DNA of 64,000 bases from Chitinophaga sp. 180180018-3 (GCF_037893185.1 NZ_CP140772.1:4898001-4962000); one strand, 5' to 3'. Counted from the stretch's first letter, positions 36,858 to 46,588 are shown. Notes: a model not told the origin generated them from the sequence alone. Made by a program: numbers and translations.

Positions 36858-36930
36858 TAGTCTCGCGGACTGTTTTTATCTGAATCCGATAATCACCGTA
36901 TGGCAGTCTCCAGTTGCCTCCGGCTTTCTC
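36858..36930 (-). pseudogene. GH3 C-terminal tail-like relic, copy A
   Basis: Minus-strand translation reads GGNWRLPYGDYRIQIK and then shifts frame by one base. This resembles the end of the fibronectin-like domain of GH3 beta-glucosidases (W-x-L-x-x-G-x-Y-x-I-x-V-G-x-S). It matches copy B at 37231-37303, sharing an exact 18-base string TAGTCTCGCGGACTGTTT on the plus strand. The differences favour synonymous or conservative codon changes, which points to a coding ancestry. Confidence 0.45.
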
Positions 36931-36931
36931 T

Positions 36932-37060
36932 TTATTTCTGATACGGAAGCCCTTCAGGGTTCCACATCGGATAAGATCTGAACTCCTGTGCGCTGATTTT
37001 AAGCGCAGGATGAACTAAGATGATGACAAGTAATGCCATCGTCTGTTTAAGTTTATTCAT
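36932..37060 (-). pseudogene. 42-codon ORF with signal peptide, probable 5' relic of a secreted enzyme
   Basis: An ATG at 37060 opens a reading frame with basic start MNKLKQ, a hydrophobic core (MALLVIILVHPAL) and a cleavage-like ISAQ, then only 17 mature residues (EFRSYPMWNPEGLPYQK) before a stop. The GH3-like tail A begins two bases further on, in another frame. This looks like the head of a secreted protein fused by deletion to a tail. It could still be expressed as a tiny peptide; no family can be named for the mature part. Confidence 0.4.
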
Positions 37061-37230
37061 TTATTTAGATGTTCTTGTTCTTTAAAATAACTGAACCGGT
37101 TGTGGCATCTTCAGCCGCGGCGGGCTGCTGCCAAAGGGATAAAATAAAACCATCGGGAAACAGGATTTCCCGTATAGCAAGCATAAATGCTATTTTTTTC
37201 TATCTTTGTGCCGTTTGACTAAAGACGATA

Positions 37231-37303
37231 TAGTCTCGCGGACTGTTTCCAACTTTAATCAAATATTCGCCGGATAGCAATCTCCAGTTGCCTTCCGGTT
37301 TTC
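37231..37303 (-). pseudogene. GH3 C-terminal tail-like relic, copy B
   Basis: Starting just after the fecR stop, the minus strand reads GNWRLLSGEYLIKVGNSPRD, a good match to the GH3 terminal pattern and to copy A. There is no start codon and no upstream GH3 body. See copy A for the shared 18-mer. A structured repeat RNA is an alternative, because both copies can form a hairpin around the CAACTGGAG loop. Confidence 0.45.
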
Positions 37304-37308
37304 TTTTT

Positions 37309-38469
37309 TTACTGGCTGATGGTCAGTTTATTCCCATCCAGTAAATATTTTATTCCTGCATTGGAAAGCAGTTCCAGGACCTCTGAAAGTTTCAGGCTCC
37401 GCTGTATTTGCCCCTCGAACTGTTTATGGGGAATTTCGCCGGCATAGTGTACATCCACATCATACCACCTGGCTATTTGTCGCATAACAGTTTGTATGTC
37501 GGCATGCTCAAAATCAAAATATCCCGATACCCATGCGATACTTGCATCGGCATTGACAGTTTTCACTTTGCCCGCGGTATACTGTTCACTTGGTTTGAGC
37601 ACTACTTTACGATTTATTTCAATACTGCCTTCCACAAGGGTGATCCGGCTTGCCGGCTCGTTGCGATAAGCATTAATATTGAATTTCGTACCGATGTCAC
37701 GGATTTCATCCGTACCTGTTTTGACAATAAATGGTTTGGCATCATCGTGTACAACTTCTATATACACCTCTCCCGTAACATCCACTATGCGCTCCTTTTC
37801 ACTGAATACAGCCGGGAACCGGATAGAAGAACCTGCATTCAGCCATACTTTAGTACCATCGCTCAATTGCAATTGCTGTTGCCTGCCGGCAGGAGTGCTT
37901 ACTGTTGCATATGTTTCGGAGATCTCCGCTCCGTTTACTGTTACTACTCCCGATGCTTTAACCAGGCCCCCTGTGATAGTTCCGTCGCCCAGCGTGTCGA
38001 GCAGGAATGATTTTCCATTTGAAAGGGTCAGTAAAGCCCCACTTTTCCCGGGCATGGCATCCCTGATTACCCTACTTTCCGTCAACATAGCAGGAGCATC
38101 TTTGCTTCGCTTAACCGGGAAGAAGTACCACCCGGCGGAAATCATCATGAAAATAAGCATCGCTGCCGCTGCGTAGCGCAGTCCTTTACGGTTCCATAAA
38201 GCGAGCGCCTGCATGTCTATCACCCGGCCCTTTAAAGCGGCCGGCTGATCGCCTAATTTGAATATTGCTTCCAGCACCTGCCGGGAGGCATTTTCAGGCA
38301 TCCTGCCGGGCAAATGTTCCGGCAAATGAACTTCATCGCTTATTTGTTTCAGGATAACGTCATCATCCCCTAATTGAGCTATATGCTGCAACAACGCCTC
38401 CCTTTCTTCGGCGGTTGCAGTTTTTTGAATATACTTTTCAAACAATAATCTCAAATATTCATTGTCCAT
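37309..38469 (-). CDS. FecR-family anti-sigma factor (PUL 2)
   Basis: 386 residues. The N-terminal cytoplasmic anti-sigma part has YIQKTATAEEREALLQHI (about 13-30). A membrane helix lies around 95-115 (AAAAMLIFMMISAGWYF). The periplasmic FecR domain has SETYATVSTPAGRQQQLQLSDGTKVWLNAGSS and GEVYIEVVHDDAKPFIVKT. The C-terminal DUF4974-type module ends in LSEVLELLSNAGIKYLLDGNKLTI. It receives the signal from the STN domain of the PUL 2 SusC and controls the sigma factor encoded 54 bases upstream. Confidence 0.94.
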   Translation of the reverse strand: MDNEYLRLLFEKYIQKTATAEEREALLQHIAQLGDDDVILKQISDEVHLPEHLPGRMPENASRQVLEAIFKLGDQPAALKGRVIDMQALALWNRKGLRYAAAAMLIFMMISAGWYFFPVKRSKDAPAMLTESRVIRDAMPGKSGALLTLSNGKSFLLDTLGDGTITGGLVKASGVVTVNGAEISETYATVSTPAGRQQQLQLSDGTKVWLNAGSSIRFPAVFSEKERIVDVTGEVYIEVVHDDAKPFIVKTGTDEIRDIGTKFNINAYRNEPASRITLVEGSIEINRKVVLKPSEQYTAGKVKTVNADASIAWVSGYFDFEHADIQTVMRQIARWYDVDVHYAGEIPHKQFEGQIQRSLKLSEVLELLSNAGIKYLLDGNKLTISQ

Positions 38470-38523
38470 CGTTTATAAAGACTTCAACAATCAGGGGGTG
38501 TTATTAGTCTGAAGGAATATTTT

Positions 38524-39171
38524 TTAAAAAAATTGTCTTGACAGGTATAAACTGAGAAGTAATATAATTGCTGAATCCTGTTTTTGATTCAACAGGAATG
38601 CCCTCACTATCCTCAGGGCGATAGTTAAATGTACGCTAACGGTGGCCGGCGAAAGGCCAAGCGCTTCCGCTACCATTCCCCGGTCCATTCCTTTCAGTCT
38701 TGACAACTCGAAAACTTTACGTTGCTGAGGACTGAGCAGTAATAAAGCTTTTTGTAATAACGACTGGATTTCGCTTACCTGCAACTGAGATTCAGCATCT
38801 GTTACCGTTGAGGGCATAAAATGGATCAAATCATCTTTCCTTTTACCTTCTTTGGCAATTCTCTTTAATACACTAAGGGATAAATTCCGCGAAACCGTAT
38901 AAAGCCAGGCTTCTAAATTTTCGACTTCTCCCAGTTTACTGCGATTCTTCCATACTCTCAGGAATACATCCTGAACAATTTCTTCCGCATCAGGCTCACT
39001 TTCGGTGTATGCGAAGGCTATGGCATAAACCCTGTCTTTATGTCGAAGAAATAATGCTTCAAAAGCGCGTTGGCTTCCGGTCATTATTTCACTAATCAAG
39101 TCCTGCTCGTCACCCGGATATACCGTTTGAATGAGTATATTTCTTTTTTCAGACATAAAGGAATAAATCAT
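38524..39171 (-). CDS. ECF RNA polymerase sigma factor (PUL 2)
   Basis: 215 residues from the ATG at 39171 (an ATG at 39156, MSEKRN, is the alternative). Sigma region 2 is GSQRAFEALFLRHKDRVYAI to EEIVQDVFLRVWKNR, with the conserved LEAWLYTVSRNLSL. Sigma region 4 is LSPQQRKVFELSRLKGMDRG to LGLSPATVSVHLTIALRI, the DNA-reading helix. This is the Bacteroidota SigW-like ECF group paired with FecR. It is the first gene of PUL 2 and would transcribe the susC-susD-GH29-GH43 genes once FecR is signalled. Confidence 0.93.
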   Translation of the reverse strand: MIYSFMSEKRNILIQTVYPGDEQDLISEIMTGSQRAFEALFLRHKDRVYAIAFAYTESEPDAEEIVQDVFLRVWKNRSKLGEVENLEAWLYTVSRNLSLSVLKRIAKEGKRKDDLIHFMPSTVTDAESQLQVSEIQSLLQKALLLLSPQQRKVFELSRLKGMDRGMVAEALGLSPATVSVHLTIALRIVRAFLLNQKQDSAIILLLSLYLSRQFF

Positions 39172-39519
39172 CAGATATTAAAACGACCGTCAACCTATCT
39201 TCATCGTTCATTTTTATAGCCAATCTCATCCAATTTCAACACTTATATCCGGCTATAGTATAGATACCCCAATAAAAAACCGTACATAACTACTGGAATT
39301 CAGTTACAGGAAATGCCTCTTCTACATGAACCGATAAATTTAAAGCAATACTGATTTTGGGGCTGGTATCATTTTAATAAATACTAATGCTTTTTTTGCT
39401 TTGTGCCGCAGCAGTGACCGTATATTGGGGTTCACATTTTTTCAGGTATCGTTACCACGGTAATGTGGAATGGTCGCCTGATGGCCCTAAATAAGAACCT
39501 TGCGACCATTCCAAAATGC
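39172..39519. other. Intergenic region between oleate hydratase and PUL 2 sigma gene
   Basis: 348 bases with no gene. It contains an 11-base inverted repeat (39467-39477 with 39502-39512) around a 24-base loop near the ohyA stop, without a T run. A plus-strand GCTTTGTGCCGC near 39399-39410 resembles the -7 regions seen elsewhere but has no gene after it. The sigma-gene promoter should lie here but was not resolved. Confidence 0.5.
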
Positions 39520-41468
39520 TTAACTCCTAAAACTTCCAACCCATTCTTTGAACCTTCCGAACTGCTCCGCCAGGAAAGATTCTTTCTCTTCCTCTTGTGC
39601 GTGTGTATCAGCATATTCCGGCAGAATGTGCTCGAAATAGGTGCCTTTCAATATTCTCCGCAACAGCCCCTCTCCTATAAACGGCTGATTGTCGTTCAGT
39701 GTTTTGGTGGCTTTCAACAAGTGGCGGATATCATATTGCAACGGGTTAATATCCGGCACCTGCTTGTTCAGGTTCAGCAGTGTATACACCGCAACACGTG
39801 CCGTGCGCACAGAGCTTTCCATCGTGAACACCACATCGTTATTCGTTTCTACAAACTGCCCGATCAAAGCAAGATTGCTGCATCCTTCAGGCACTACTTT
39901 CGGACGGTCTCCTTTAGCCCGGGGCATAAACATCGACGTAATGTAGGGCATGTAAGCAGTACGTACAATGGTATTTGCCACTACGTTATCGATCTGATCT
40001 GCAATCCCCAGGTGGTAACACAATTCAGTAAGGATCTCATTGCCGGTACAAGCCGGCATCGTCTTCTTAATGCAGTTCCCTTCCTTATCCATAAACAGCG
40101 CGTACACCCATAATACAAGAATGTCGTCCGGCTGTGTCGGGAAATGCGGCTGGCGATTACAGGTAAAACTCATCAGCCAGTTGGAATCGGTGATGGTAAT
40201 AATGCCGCCCGTAACGGTTTTGCCGGAATACGGATCGTTGACGGCATAGGTTTTCAGTTTTTCTACCAGCGCAGAAGGCCTGCAGGTGAGGGTTACCGAC
40301 TCCCAGGATGACTTTTCAATGCTGGAACAGAATTTTTCCGGTTTACCGAACACTACAGATTTTGCCGCCAGGTTCTTCCACAATTTCCATCCCGCACTCT
40401 GGCCGCTGGTGCTGTTGTCTACTACCGATACAGGCGCGGTGGTGTTATTACCGTAAGAGGTATCTTCGGTCATTGAACCCGTAGTAACGATCACATAGTC
40501 GTTCTCCGTAACCGGAATCACTACTTCTTTCCCCTCCTGTTCAGTAATGATCCCTTTCACCACTTTACCTTCCGCATTGATGCGCATATCCAGATCTTTT
40601 ACAAAAGCATTGAACTGGATCTTTACCCCTTTTTCCTTCAACCACCGTCCCAACGGGGTAACAAAGGAATCATACTGATTATATTTCGGAAAAATGAGTG
40701 ACGACAAATCATGCAGGCCATCGATGGCGTGCAGGAAGCGGTGCATATACACTTAAACTCCAGCAAACTGTGCCAGTTTTCGAAAGCGAACATGGTGCGC
40801 CAGAATGTCCAGAAGTTACTTTCCAGGAAGCTTTTACCGAAATACGCTTCAATGGTGATATCATCCAGTTCTTCCTTCTTCTTCAGCAGCAGTTTTATCA
40901 ATGTCAGCTGATCTTTTTTATTCAATCCAAATTTGCTGAAGTCTTTCACTTTTCCCTGCTCATGGATCAGTCTTGCAATGGAATAGTTAGAATCGTTATC
41001 GTTTACAAGGCGATACTCGTCCAGCACACTATAGGGAGCCGGCATTTCCAGGGCTGGTATATCCTGGAAAATATCCCAAAGATTCTCATAGGTGCAATCC
41101 ATTTCGCGTCCTCCGCGGATAATGTATCCGTCCTGGGGGTTGCCCGCACCGTCGAGCGAACCGCCATCGATGTGCAATTGCTCAATGAAGGTGATGTTTT
41201 CCGGTGTGAAATGTCCGTCACGGATAAAGTAATAAGCAGCAGATAGCCCTGCAATGCCACTGCCCACGATATACACCCTGCTATCTTTATACGACCTGGT
41301 CGGGATACCTTTATTGCGTTGATAGTTCCCTATCTGATCAGAAAAAGGCATTGACTTCTCCGGTGTATTTCTCGGCGTTTCTTTACTGGCATCCGGTTGA
41401 TGGTCAACTTTTCCGTAGATGTCAGAAGCCTGGATAAGGTTTTCGAATTTTGAGGTGATGTTATTCAT
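39520..41468 (-). pseudogene. ohyA: Oleate hydratase interrupted by a single frameshift
   Basis: The two halves together give about 648 residues, the normal oleate hydratase (myosin-cross-reactive antigen) length. The N-terminal half, from ATG 41468, has the FAD fold [18 protein letters not shown] and the family motif [15 protein letters not shown], and reads to NWHSLLEFK. The C-terminal half continues in another frame from about 40752 as [18 protein letters not shown] to the end. A one-base loss after the LEFK codons, where AAG is followed by TG then TAT ATG, restores the usual family sequence. The enzyme hydrates oleate to 10-hydroxystearate. Real inactivation, sequencing error and frameshifting cannot be told apart here. 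Confidence 0.9.
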
Positions 41469-41631
41469 TCCCGTCACATTTTTGATTAACAATACAAAGT
41501 CAGAATTATACCTAAGGTCGCCAATATCTTCAAATTCGCCAATTTTGTATGGAAATAACGAGGGATGTTTTCTATATTCCCCTTCCCTGCCCCTTCTCTA
41601 GGAATTTCCACATTTATTTATTTAAATTGCT

Positions 41632-42204
41632 GTGGTAAACTGCCACGTTTTGAATACGATAGCTGCTCTAAAACAAGGTAACCTTTTAGTGTTTAATGAA
41701 GTCTATTATTCCTGGCACAAAAGGATCTATTATTTTATTCTCCAAAAAACCAGGTCATCCTTCATTGCGGAAGAGGTGACGCAGCTCACATTCATCAAAT
41801 GCTGGAACTACCGGGAAAATCTCGCGGACGACCTTAATATAGAGTTACAGCTGTTCCGCATTGCCCGCACCACGCTGATCGACTTTCTCCGCAAAGAAAC
41901 CGTTTATAAGGAAAAGGTGATCCATGTCATCGACAAGTACACCCTGCCGGTAGATGACCTCTGGGGGAAGCTGGCGGAAAAGGAACTACAGGTGAAGCTG
42001 GCGAATGCCTTGAAAGAAATGCCACCGATGCGCCGTAAGGTATTCGAAATGAGCCGCTTTAAAGGCATGAGCTACCAGCAGATCGCACAGGAACTTTCCC
42101 TGTCGTCCAGAACTGTGGAAACACATATTTTCCAGGCCATCAAACAAATAAAACATTATCTCGGGCTTATACTCTCTCTCCTGGCCTATTTTGGCCGGTT
42201 TTGA
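41632..42204 (+). CDS. ECF RNA polymerase sigma factor (PUL 3)
   Basis: 190 residues from a GTG at 41632; a TTG at 41650 (LNTIAALKQG) is the alternative and there is no in-frame ATG near. Region 2 is LLVFNEVYYSWHKRIYYFIL to FIAEEVTQLTFIKCWNYRENL. Region 4 is MPPMRRKVFEMSRFKGMSYQ to LSLSSRTVETHIFQAIKQI. The tail LGLILSLLAYFG is hydrophobic and unusual in the family but common in Bacteroidota ECFs. It lies 71 bases before fecR and is the likely activator of PUL 3. Confidence 0.9.
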   Translation: MVNCHVLNTIAALKQGNLLVFNEVYYSWHKRIYYFILQKTRSSFIAEEVTQLTFIKCWNYRENLADDLNIELQLFRIARTTLIDFLRKETVYKEKVIHVIDKYTLPVDDLWGKLAEKELQVKLANALKEMPPMRRKVFEMSRFKGMSYQQIAQELSLSSRTVETHIFQAIKQIKHYLGLILSLLAYFGRF

Positions 42205-42275
42205 AATATTTTTGAATTCGACTACGTAGTTCGCGCAGCACAAACGTATTACTTATCTATCAGCCATAATATTAT

Positions 42276-43325
42276 ATGATAAATGATGAATTACTGAAAC
42301 GGTTCTTCAACAATCAATGCACACCGGAAGAGGCCCGCAGCGTAGCCAACTACCTGCAGGAGCATCCTGATATGCTGGAGAAATACCTGCCGGAGGCCGA
42401 ATTCCTGCAATTACAGGAAGAAGGCCACTTCCCGGAGACCGTTTCCCAACAATGGCTAAAAAATATTCATCAACAAACCGTATCGGCCAATAACCGGAAG
42501 AAATGGACTAAACGACTGGCCATCGCCGCGGTCGCCACCGGCGTACTGATTGGCGGAACGATGTTCCTGCGCCAGCGCAATCATCAAAAAATAGCTGCTG
42601 TGAATCCGGGAACAACAATTACCATTCCTTCCGAACAACAGCAACTGACCACCAACACCAGCCAAAAAACCATGGCAATCGTACTGCCAGATGGTTCTGT
42701 AGTACAGCTGCTGCCGGCAGCCACGATCGTATATAACAAACAATTCAGGGAAAACAGGAGCATTTACCTGACAGGAGAAGCCGATTTTACTGTTGCCGCC
42801 GATAAAGCACATCCCTTCGTAGTGTACAGCGACGAACTATATACCACCGCACTGGGTACCTTTTTTCATGTGAAAGCCATCCCCGGGGAAGATATGATCA
42901 GCGTAAGACTGAACAGCGGGAAAGTAATGGTGCAGGGATCCGTCAATAAAAAGAAAGTCATCAGCGATATAATACTTACGCCCGGCAAAGAGCTCAACTA
43001 CTACCGCAAAACAGGCAAAGCTGTTGTGTTTGACTTCAATACCAGGGGTGCCGACGTACTGGTAAAAGCCGGCAATAACGGCGCCGGGTATACGAAGCCG
43101 GACTGGTATAAATTTAATAATCAACCAATGTCGCAGGTATTGGATCAGTTGAGTAATTATTATGGAATAGCCATCTATTATTATCCTTCAGATGTTATAG
43201 AGATTTATTTCGATGGTAAATTTGAAAAAACAGACTCGCTGGAGAAAATCCTGACTGATTTAACGCTTCCCAATAATCTGAAGCTGATCCGGAATGATAG
43301 CGGATTTATAATTAAGAGGAAATAA
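42276..43325 (+). CDS. FecR-family anti-sigma factor (PUL 3)
   Basis: 349 residues. The N-terminal part is LKRFFNNQCTPEEARSVANYL (about 5-25). A membrane helix is at about 84-100 (LAIAAVATGVLIGGTMF). The FecR domain has KTMAIVLPDGSVVQLLPAATI and GEADFTVAADKAHPFVVYSDELYTTALGTFF. The C-terminal module ends in LEKILTDLTLPNNLKLIRNDSGF. Its partner susC lacks the STN domain that normally touches FecR, so how it receives a signal is unclear. Confidence 0.93.
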   Translation: MINDELLKRFFNNQCTPEEARSVANYLQEHPDMLEKYLPEAEFLQLQEEGHFPETVSQQWLKNIHQQTVSANNRKKWTKRLAIAAVATGVLIGGTMFLRQRNHQKIAAVNPGTTITIPSEQQQLTTNTSQKTMAIVLPDGSVVQLLPAATIVYNKQFRENRSIYLTGEADFTVAADKAHPFVVYSDELYTTALGTFFHVKAIPGEDMISVRLNSGKVMVQGSVNKKKVISDIILTPGKELNYYRKTGKAVVFDFNTRGADVLVKAGNNGAGYTKPDWYKFNNQPMSQVLDQLSNYYGIAIYYYPSDVIEIYFDGKFEKTDSLEKILTDLTLPNNLKLIRNDSGFIIKRK

Positions 43326-43412
43326 TTCATCATTATAGTTCTATACCAAAAACGGGCGCTTTGAGCTCCCCGGGGCTTGCTATGCCCTGCACATTAAAAA
43401 CACGTTCCAGTT

Positions 43413-46400
43413 ATGAAGATGTTCTATCGACCAAAATGGCGCCTGTTCCTGTTACTTGTCATGTTGATATCAGGCGTTTCAATGAGCACCCAGGCCCAGC
43501 ACCGCATGCAGGTGACCGGCACCGTGCATACCGATCTGGGAGACCTTCTCCCCAATGCCTCTGTGGTGGCGCTCAATGAAAAAACAAAGTATACCGCCGG
43601 CGTGGTTACTGACAGCAATGGCGTATTCCGTTTCTCCGGATTACCGCCGGAAGGAAAATACTCCTTCAGCGTTTCTTATGTAGGTTTTGAAACCCAGCGA
43701 CTAACCAACGTATCACTGAAATCGGGCGCCACGCTGACGTTTTCTGTACGTCTCGTCAAAACCGTATCTGCGCTGAACGACATTGTGGTGATCGGTTACG
43801 GTACCGCCAGAAAGAAAAATGTGGTGGGCGCCTTCAACGTTGTAACGGTGAAAGAAGCCGGTGCGGTAAATGCCACCACCCCGGCGCAGCTGCTCATTGG
43901 TAAAGCCGCCGGCGTACAGGTGTTGCAAAACAACGGCACTGCCGACGCAAATGCCCAGATCATCATCAGGGGTACCGGCAGCTTCACCGATATCAATCCC
44001 CTGTATGTTATAGATGGCATCCAGGGCTCTAAAAGTCTTTTCAATACGCTCAGTCCCCAGGATATAGAAAGCATCACCATTCTGAAAGATGCAGCTTCCA
44101 CCGCTATCTATGGCTCCGCAGCAGCCAATGGCGTGGTGATCATCACTACCAAAAAAGGAAAGACCGGCCCTCCCCGCGTCAGCTTTACCTCTCAGTGGGG
44201 CGTCGCCAAAGCGTGGAAACAACTGCACCTGCTCAATACAGCGCAATATGTGGATGCACTGAAGGATCTTGCCGCTACCAAGAATACCGTGCTACCCGCA
44301 AAATTCAACTCCCCCGGGGTTTTACAAGACAGCACCAACTGGCAGGATGCCGTCTTCCGTAACGCCCTGGTATCAGAAAATGATCTGAATATCAGCGGCG
44401 GTGGCGAAAAGGTAAACTATAGTGTATCTGCTACTTATATCGATCAGCAGTCGATCTTAAATAATGCTACCAACAAACGCTTCCAGGCACGCGTAGGCCT
44501 CGAAGAAAACCTGGGCCGGTTCCGGTTTACGCAAAACGTTATTGTCAGGCAATATGTGGGCAAAGGCTACAATGCCAATATCATCAATGCTATACAATAC
44601 GCTCCCTATAAACCGATCCTGGATCCTTCTATCTCAGGCGGATATTCTATCCTCTCCAACATCAATGACTTCAGCAATGCTGATAATCCAATGCAGGAAA
44701 TTGCGATGAAAAGCCAGACTACCAAATCACTGGCTTTCTTCCCGCAGCTATCAGGAGAAGTGCGTATCATCGATGGATTAAAATTCCGTTCGCAATTCGC
44801 AGCGGAAGTAAACTCCAACCGGAGTAACAGCTATCAGCAACAGTACCAGTCGTCCAATTTCCTGAACCAGGCGCGCCAGTCGACGCTGAGTTTTACGGAA
44901 AGCTCCTACTATATGCTGGAAAACTACCTGTCGTACGACAAACTACTCGGTAAACACCAGTTCTCGCTGATCGCCGGGCAGAGTTATATTGATCCGGGCA
45001 TCACCAACGGTTCTACCATCAAGGGTACCGGGCAACCTAACGATAATCTCATCAACGTGGTGGCAGCGTCTTCCCAGGCGGTCACCAATACTTATTCCAA
45101 CTATGCACGCCCTTCTGTGATCTCCTACTACGGCCGGTTAAATTATACATATAATGATAAGTATATATTCACCTCCAGCTATCGCAGGGATGGCGCCTCT
45201 AACTTTGGTCCTAATTACCGGTACGGCAATTTCGCGGCCGCAGGTTTATCCTGGCGCTTTTCAGAAGAGCCATTTATAAAAAATGTGCTCCCGGTTTTAT
45301 CAGAGGGAAAGCTGAGTGCCAACTGGGGACAAACCGGTAATAATAATATTCCCAACTTCCTGAATACCGCAAAAACATACCAGGGTACTCCCGGTGGCGC
45401 GCTGGTATACTCTCTCGGCAGTACCAAAACATTTGTATCCGGTACCACGCTGACTACCCTGAGCAACCCGGATTTAAGATGGGAACAAACCAATCAGACC
45501 GATATAGGCATCGACCTGGCGTTCTTAAAGAACCGCCTCACCATCGAAGCCGATTGGTACGATCGTAAAAGTACAGGCTTGCTGGTAACCACTTTACTAC
45601 CTGCCAGCATCGGCGTAAGCCCTACCGGCACGCAGCCCAAGAAAACTGTTAACGCAGCCAATGCGCGGAACAGAGGTTTTGAGTTAGCCATCGGGTATAA
45701 AGATAAGATCAACGACAACCTCAGCTTCAATGTGAGCGTCAACGGATCTGTAAACCACAACGAAGTGTTGTCGTTAGGTGATCAGTTTTCCGCACCTATT
45801 CAGGCAGGCGCCTTTATGCCGGTACCTGCCACTACTTACACCGCTGCAGGTAGCGCCATCGGCTCCTTCTACGGCTACCGCGTGGATCATGTGGCCAAAG
45901 ATGCAGCTGAGATAGATGCCCTCAACCAGGCAGCCGCTAAAAAAACAGGCAACCCGAATGCAAAATACCAGGATGGTTTATTACCAGGCGATTTTATTTA
46001 TAAAGATATTGACGGCGATGGTATGGTAACCGCAAAGGACCAGCAAATATTAGGCAGTGCCATCCCAAAATATGTGTACGGCATCAACGCCGGTATTACC
46101 TACAAAAACTTCGACCTGAACCTGGTATTGTCTGGTGTTGCCGGAAATAAATTGCTGAATGGCCTGAAATTAAATACCGACTTCATGTCTACCGGGCATA
46201 ACGCCGGCACCGACATTCTCGACAGGTGGCGTAAACCCGGCGATGTAGCCGCTTTACCGCGGATAGGTCAGAACGTAACTGGTAATGGTAATCTCCGCCC
46301 ATCCGACTGGTGGCTGGAAGATGGCAGCTACCTGCGTTTGCGGAATATTACCATTGGATACAACGCCCCCGTAGCAATGTTAAACACCATCACCAGGAAC

Positions 46401-46571
46401 ACCCTTAAATCGCTCCGCATTTACGTTGCCGCACAGAACTTACTTACCATCACGAAGTACACCGGGTACGATCCGGAAGTGGCAGGCGACTATTTGTTTG
46501 CACGTGGTATTGATCTGGGGCAGGTGCCGCAGCCAAGAACGTTCCTGGCAGGTATTCAATTAGGGTTTTAA
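43413..46571 (+). CDS. SusC/RagA-type TonB-dependent glycan importer without STN domain (PUL 3)
   Basis: 1052 residues with signal peptide ending near STQAQ. The CarboxypepD_reg domain follows at once (VTGTVHTDLGDLLPNASVVAL, about 32-110). The plug follows with NDIVVIGYGTARKKNVVGAF, AGVQVLQNNGTADA and GVVIITTKKGK. The barrel ends in PRTFLAGIQLGF. There is no STN domain, although an ECF sigma/FecR pair is encoded upstream, 87 bases away. Works with the SusD gene 17 bases downstream. Confidence 0.95.
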   Translation: MKMFYRPKWRLFLLLVMLISGVSMSTQAQHRMQVTGTVHTDLGDLLPNASVVALNEKTKYTAGVVTDSNGVFRFSGLPPEGKYSFSVSYVGFETQRLTNVSLKSGATLTFSVRLVKTVSALNDIVVIGYGTARKKNVVGAFNVVTVKEAGAVNATTPAQLLIGKAAGVQVLQNNGTADANAQIIIRGTGSFTDINPLYVIDGIQGSKSLFNTLSPQDIESITILKDAASTAIYGSAAANGVVIITTKKGKTGPPRVSFTSQWGVAKAWKQLHLLNTAQYVDALKDLAATKNTVLPAKFNSPGVLQDSTNWQDAVFRNALVSENDLNISGGGEKVNYSVSATYIDQQSILNNATNKRFQARVGLEENLGRFRFTQNVIVRQYVGKGYNANIINAIQYAPYKPILDPSISGGYSILSNINDFSNADNPMQEIAMKSQTTKSLAFFPQLSGEVRIIDGLKFRSQFAAEVNSNRSNSYQQQYQSSNFLNQARQSTLSFTESSYYMLENYLSYDKLLGKHQFSLIAGQSYIDPGITNGSTIKGTGQPNDNLINVVAASSQAVTNTYSNYARPSVISYYGRLNYTYNDKYIFTSSYRRDGASNFGPNYRYGNFAAAGLSWRFSEEPFIKNVLPVLSEGKLSANWGQTGNNNIPNFLNTAKTYQGTPGGALVYSLGSTKTFVSGTTLTTLSNPDLRWEQTNQTDIGIDLAFLKNRLTIEADWYDRKSTGLLVTTLLPASIGVSPTGTQPKKTVNAANARNRGFELAIGYKDKINDNLSFNVSVNGSVNHNEVLSLGDQFSAPIQAGAFMPVPATTYTAAGSAIGSFYGYRVDHVAKDAAEIDALNQAAAKKTGNPNAKYQDGLLPGDFIYKDIDGDGMVTAKDQQILGSAIPKYVYGINAGITYKNFDLNLVLSGVAGNKLLNGLKLNTDFMSTGHNAGTDILDRWRKPGDVAALPRIGQNVTGNGNLRPSDWWLEDGSYLRLRNITIGYNAPVAMLNTITRNTLKSLRIYVAAQNLLTITKYTGYDPEVAGDYLFARGIDLGQVPQPRTFLAGIQLGF

Positions 46572-46588
46572 TTTTAAAAAGTGATTTT

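Larger units (their letters stand above)
36830..37308. other. 479-base fecR-susC gap filled with gene relics
   Basis: No intact gene. Reading the minus strand, it holds a GH3-tail-like relic right after the fecR stop, then a 42-codon signal-peptide ORF, and a second GH3-tail-like relic right before susC. A plus-strand TATCTTTG box at 37201-37208 is followed by no plus-strand gene and looks orphaned; the same CTATCTTTGTGCCG string occurs at the hmp promoter. The gap is far longer than other fecR-susC gaps here (87 bases in PUL 3), which suggests decayed insertions. Confidence 0.6.

Noticed and set aside
39467..39512. Inverted repeat near the oleate hydratase stop as a terminator
   Set aside because: The stem is real, but the loop is 24 bases and no T run follows on the minus strand; listed only within the intergenic entry.
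41490..41492. TTG start for oleate hydratase at 41492
   Set aside because: The ATG at 41468 has a better upstream GGGA and fits homologue length.
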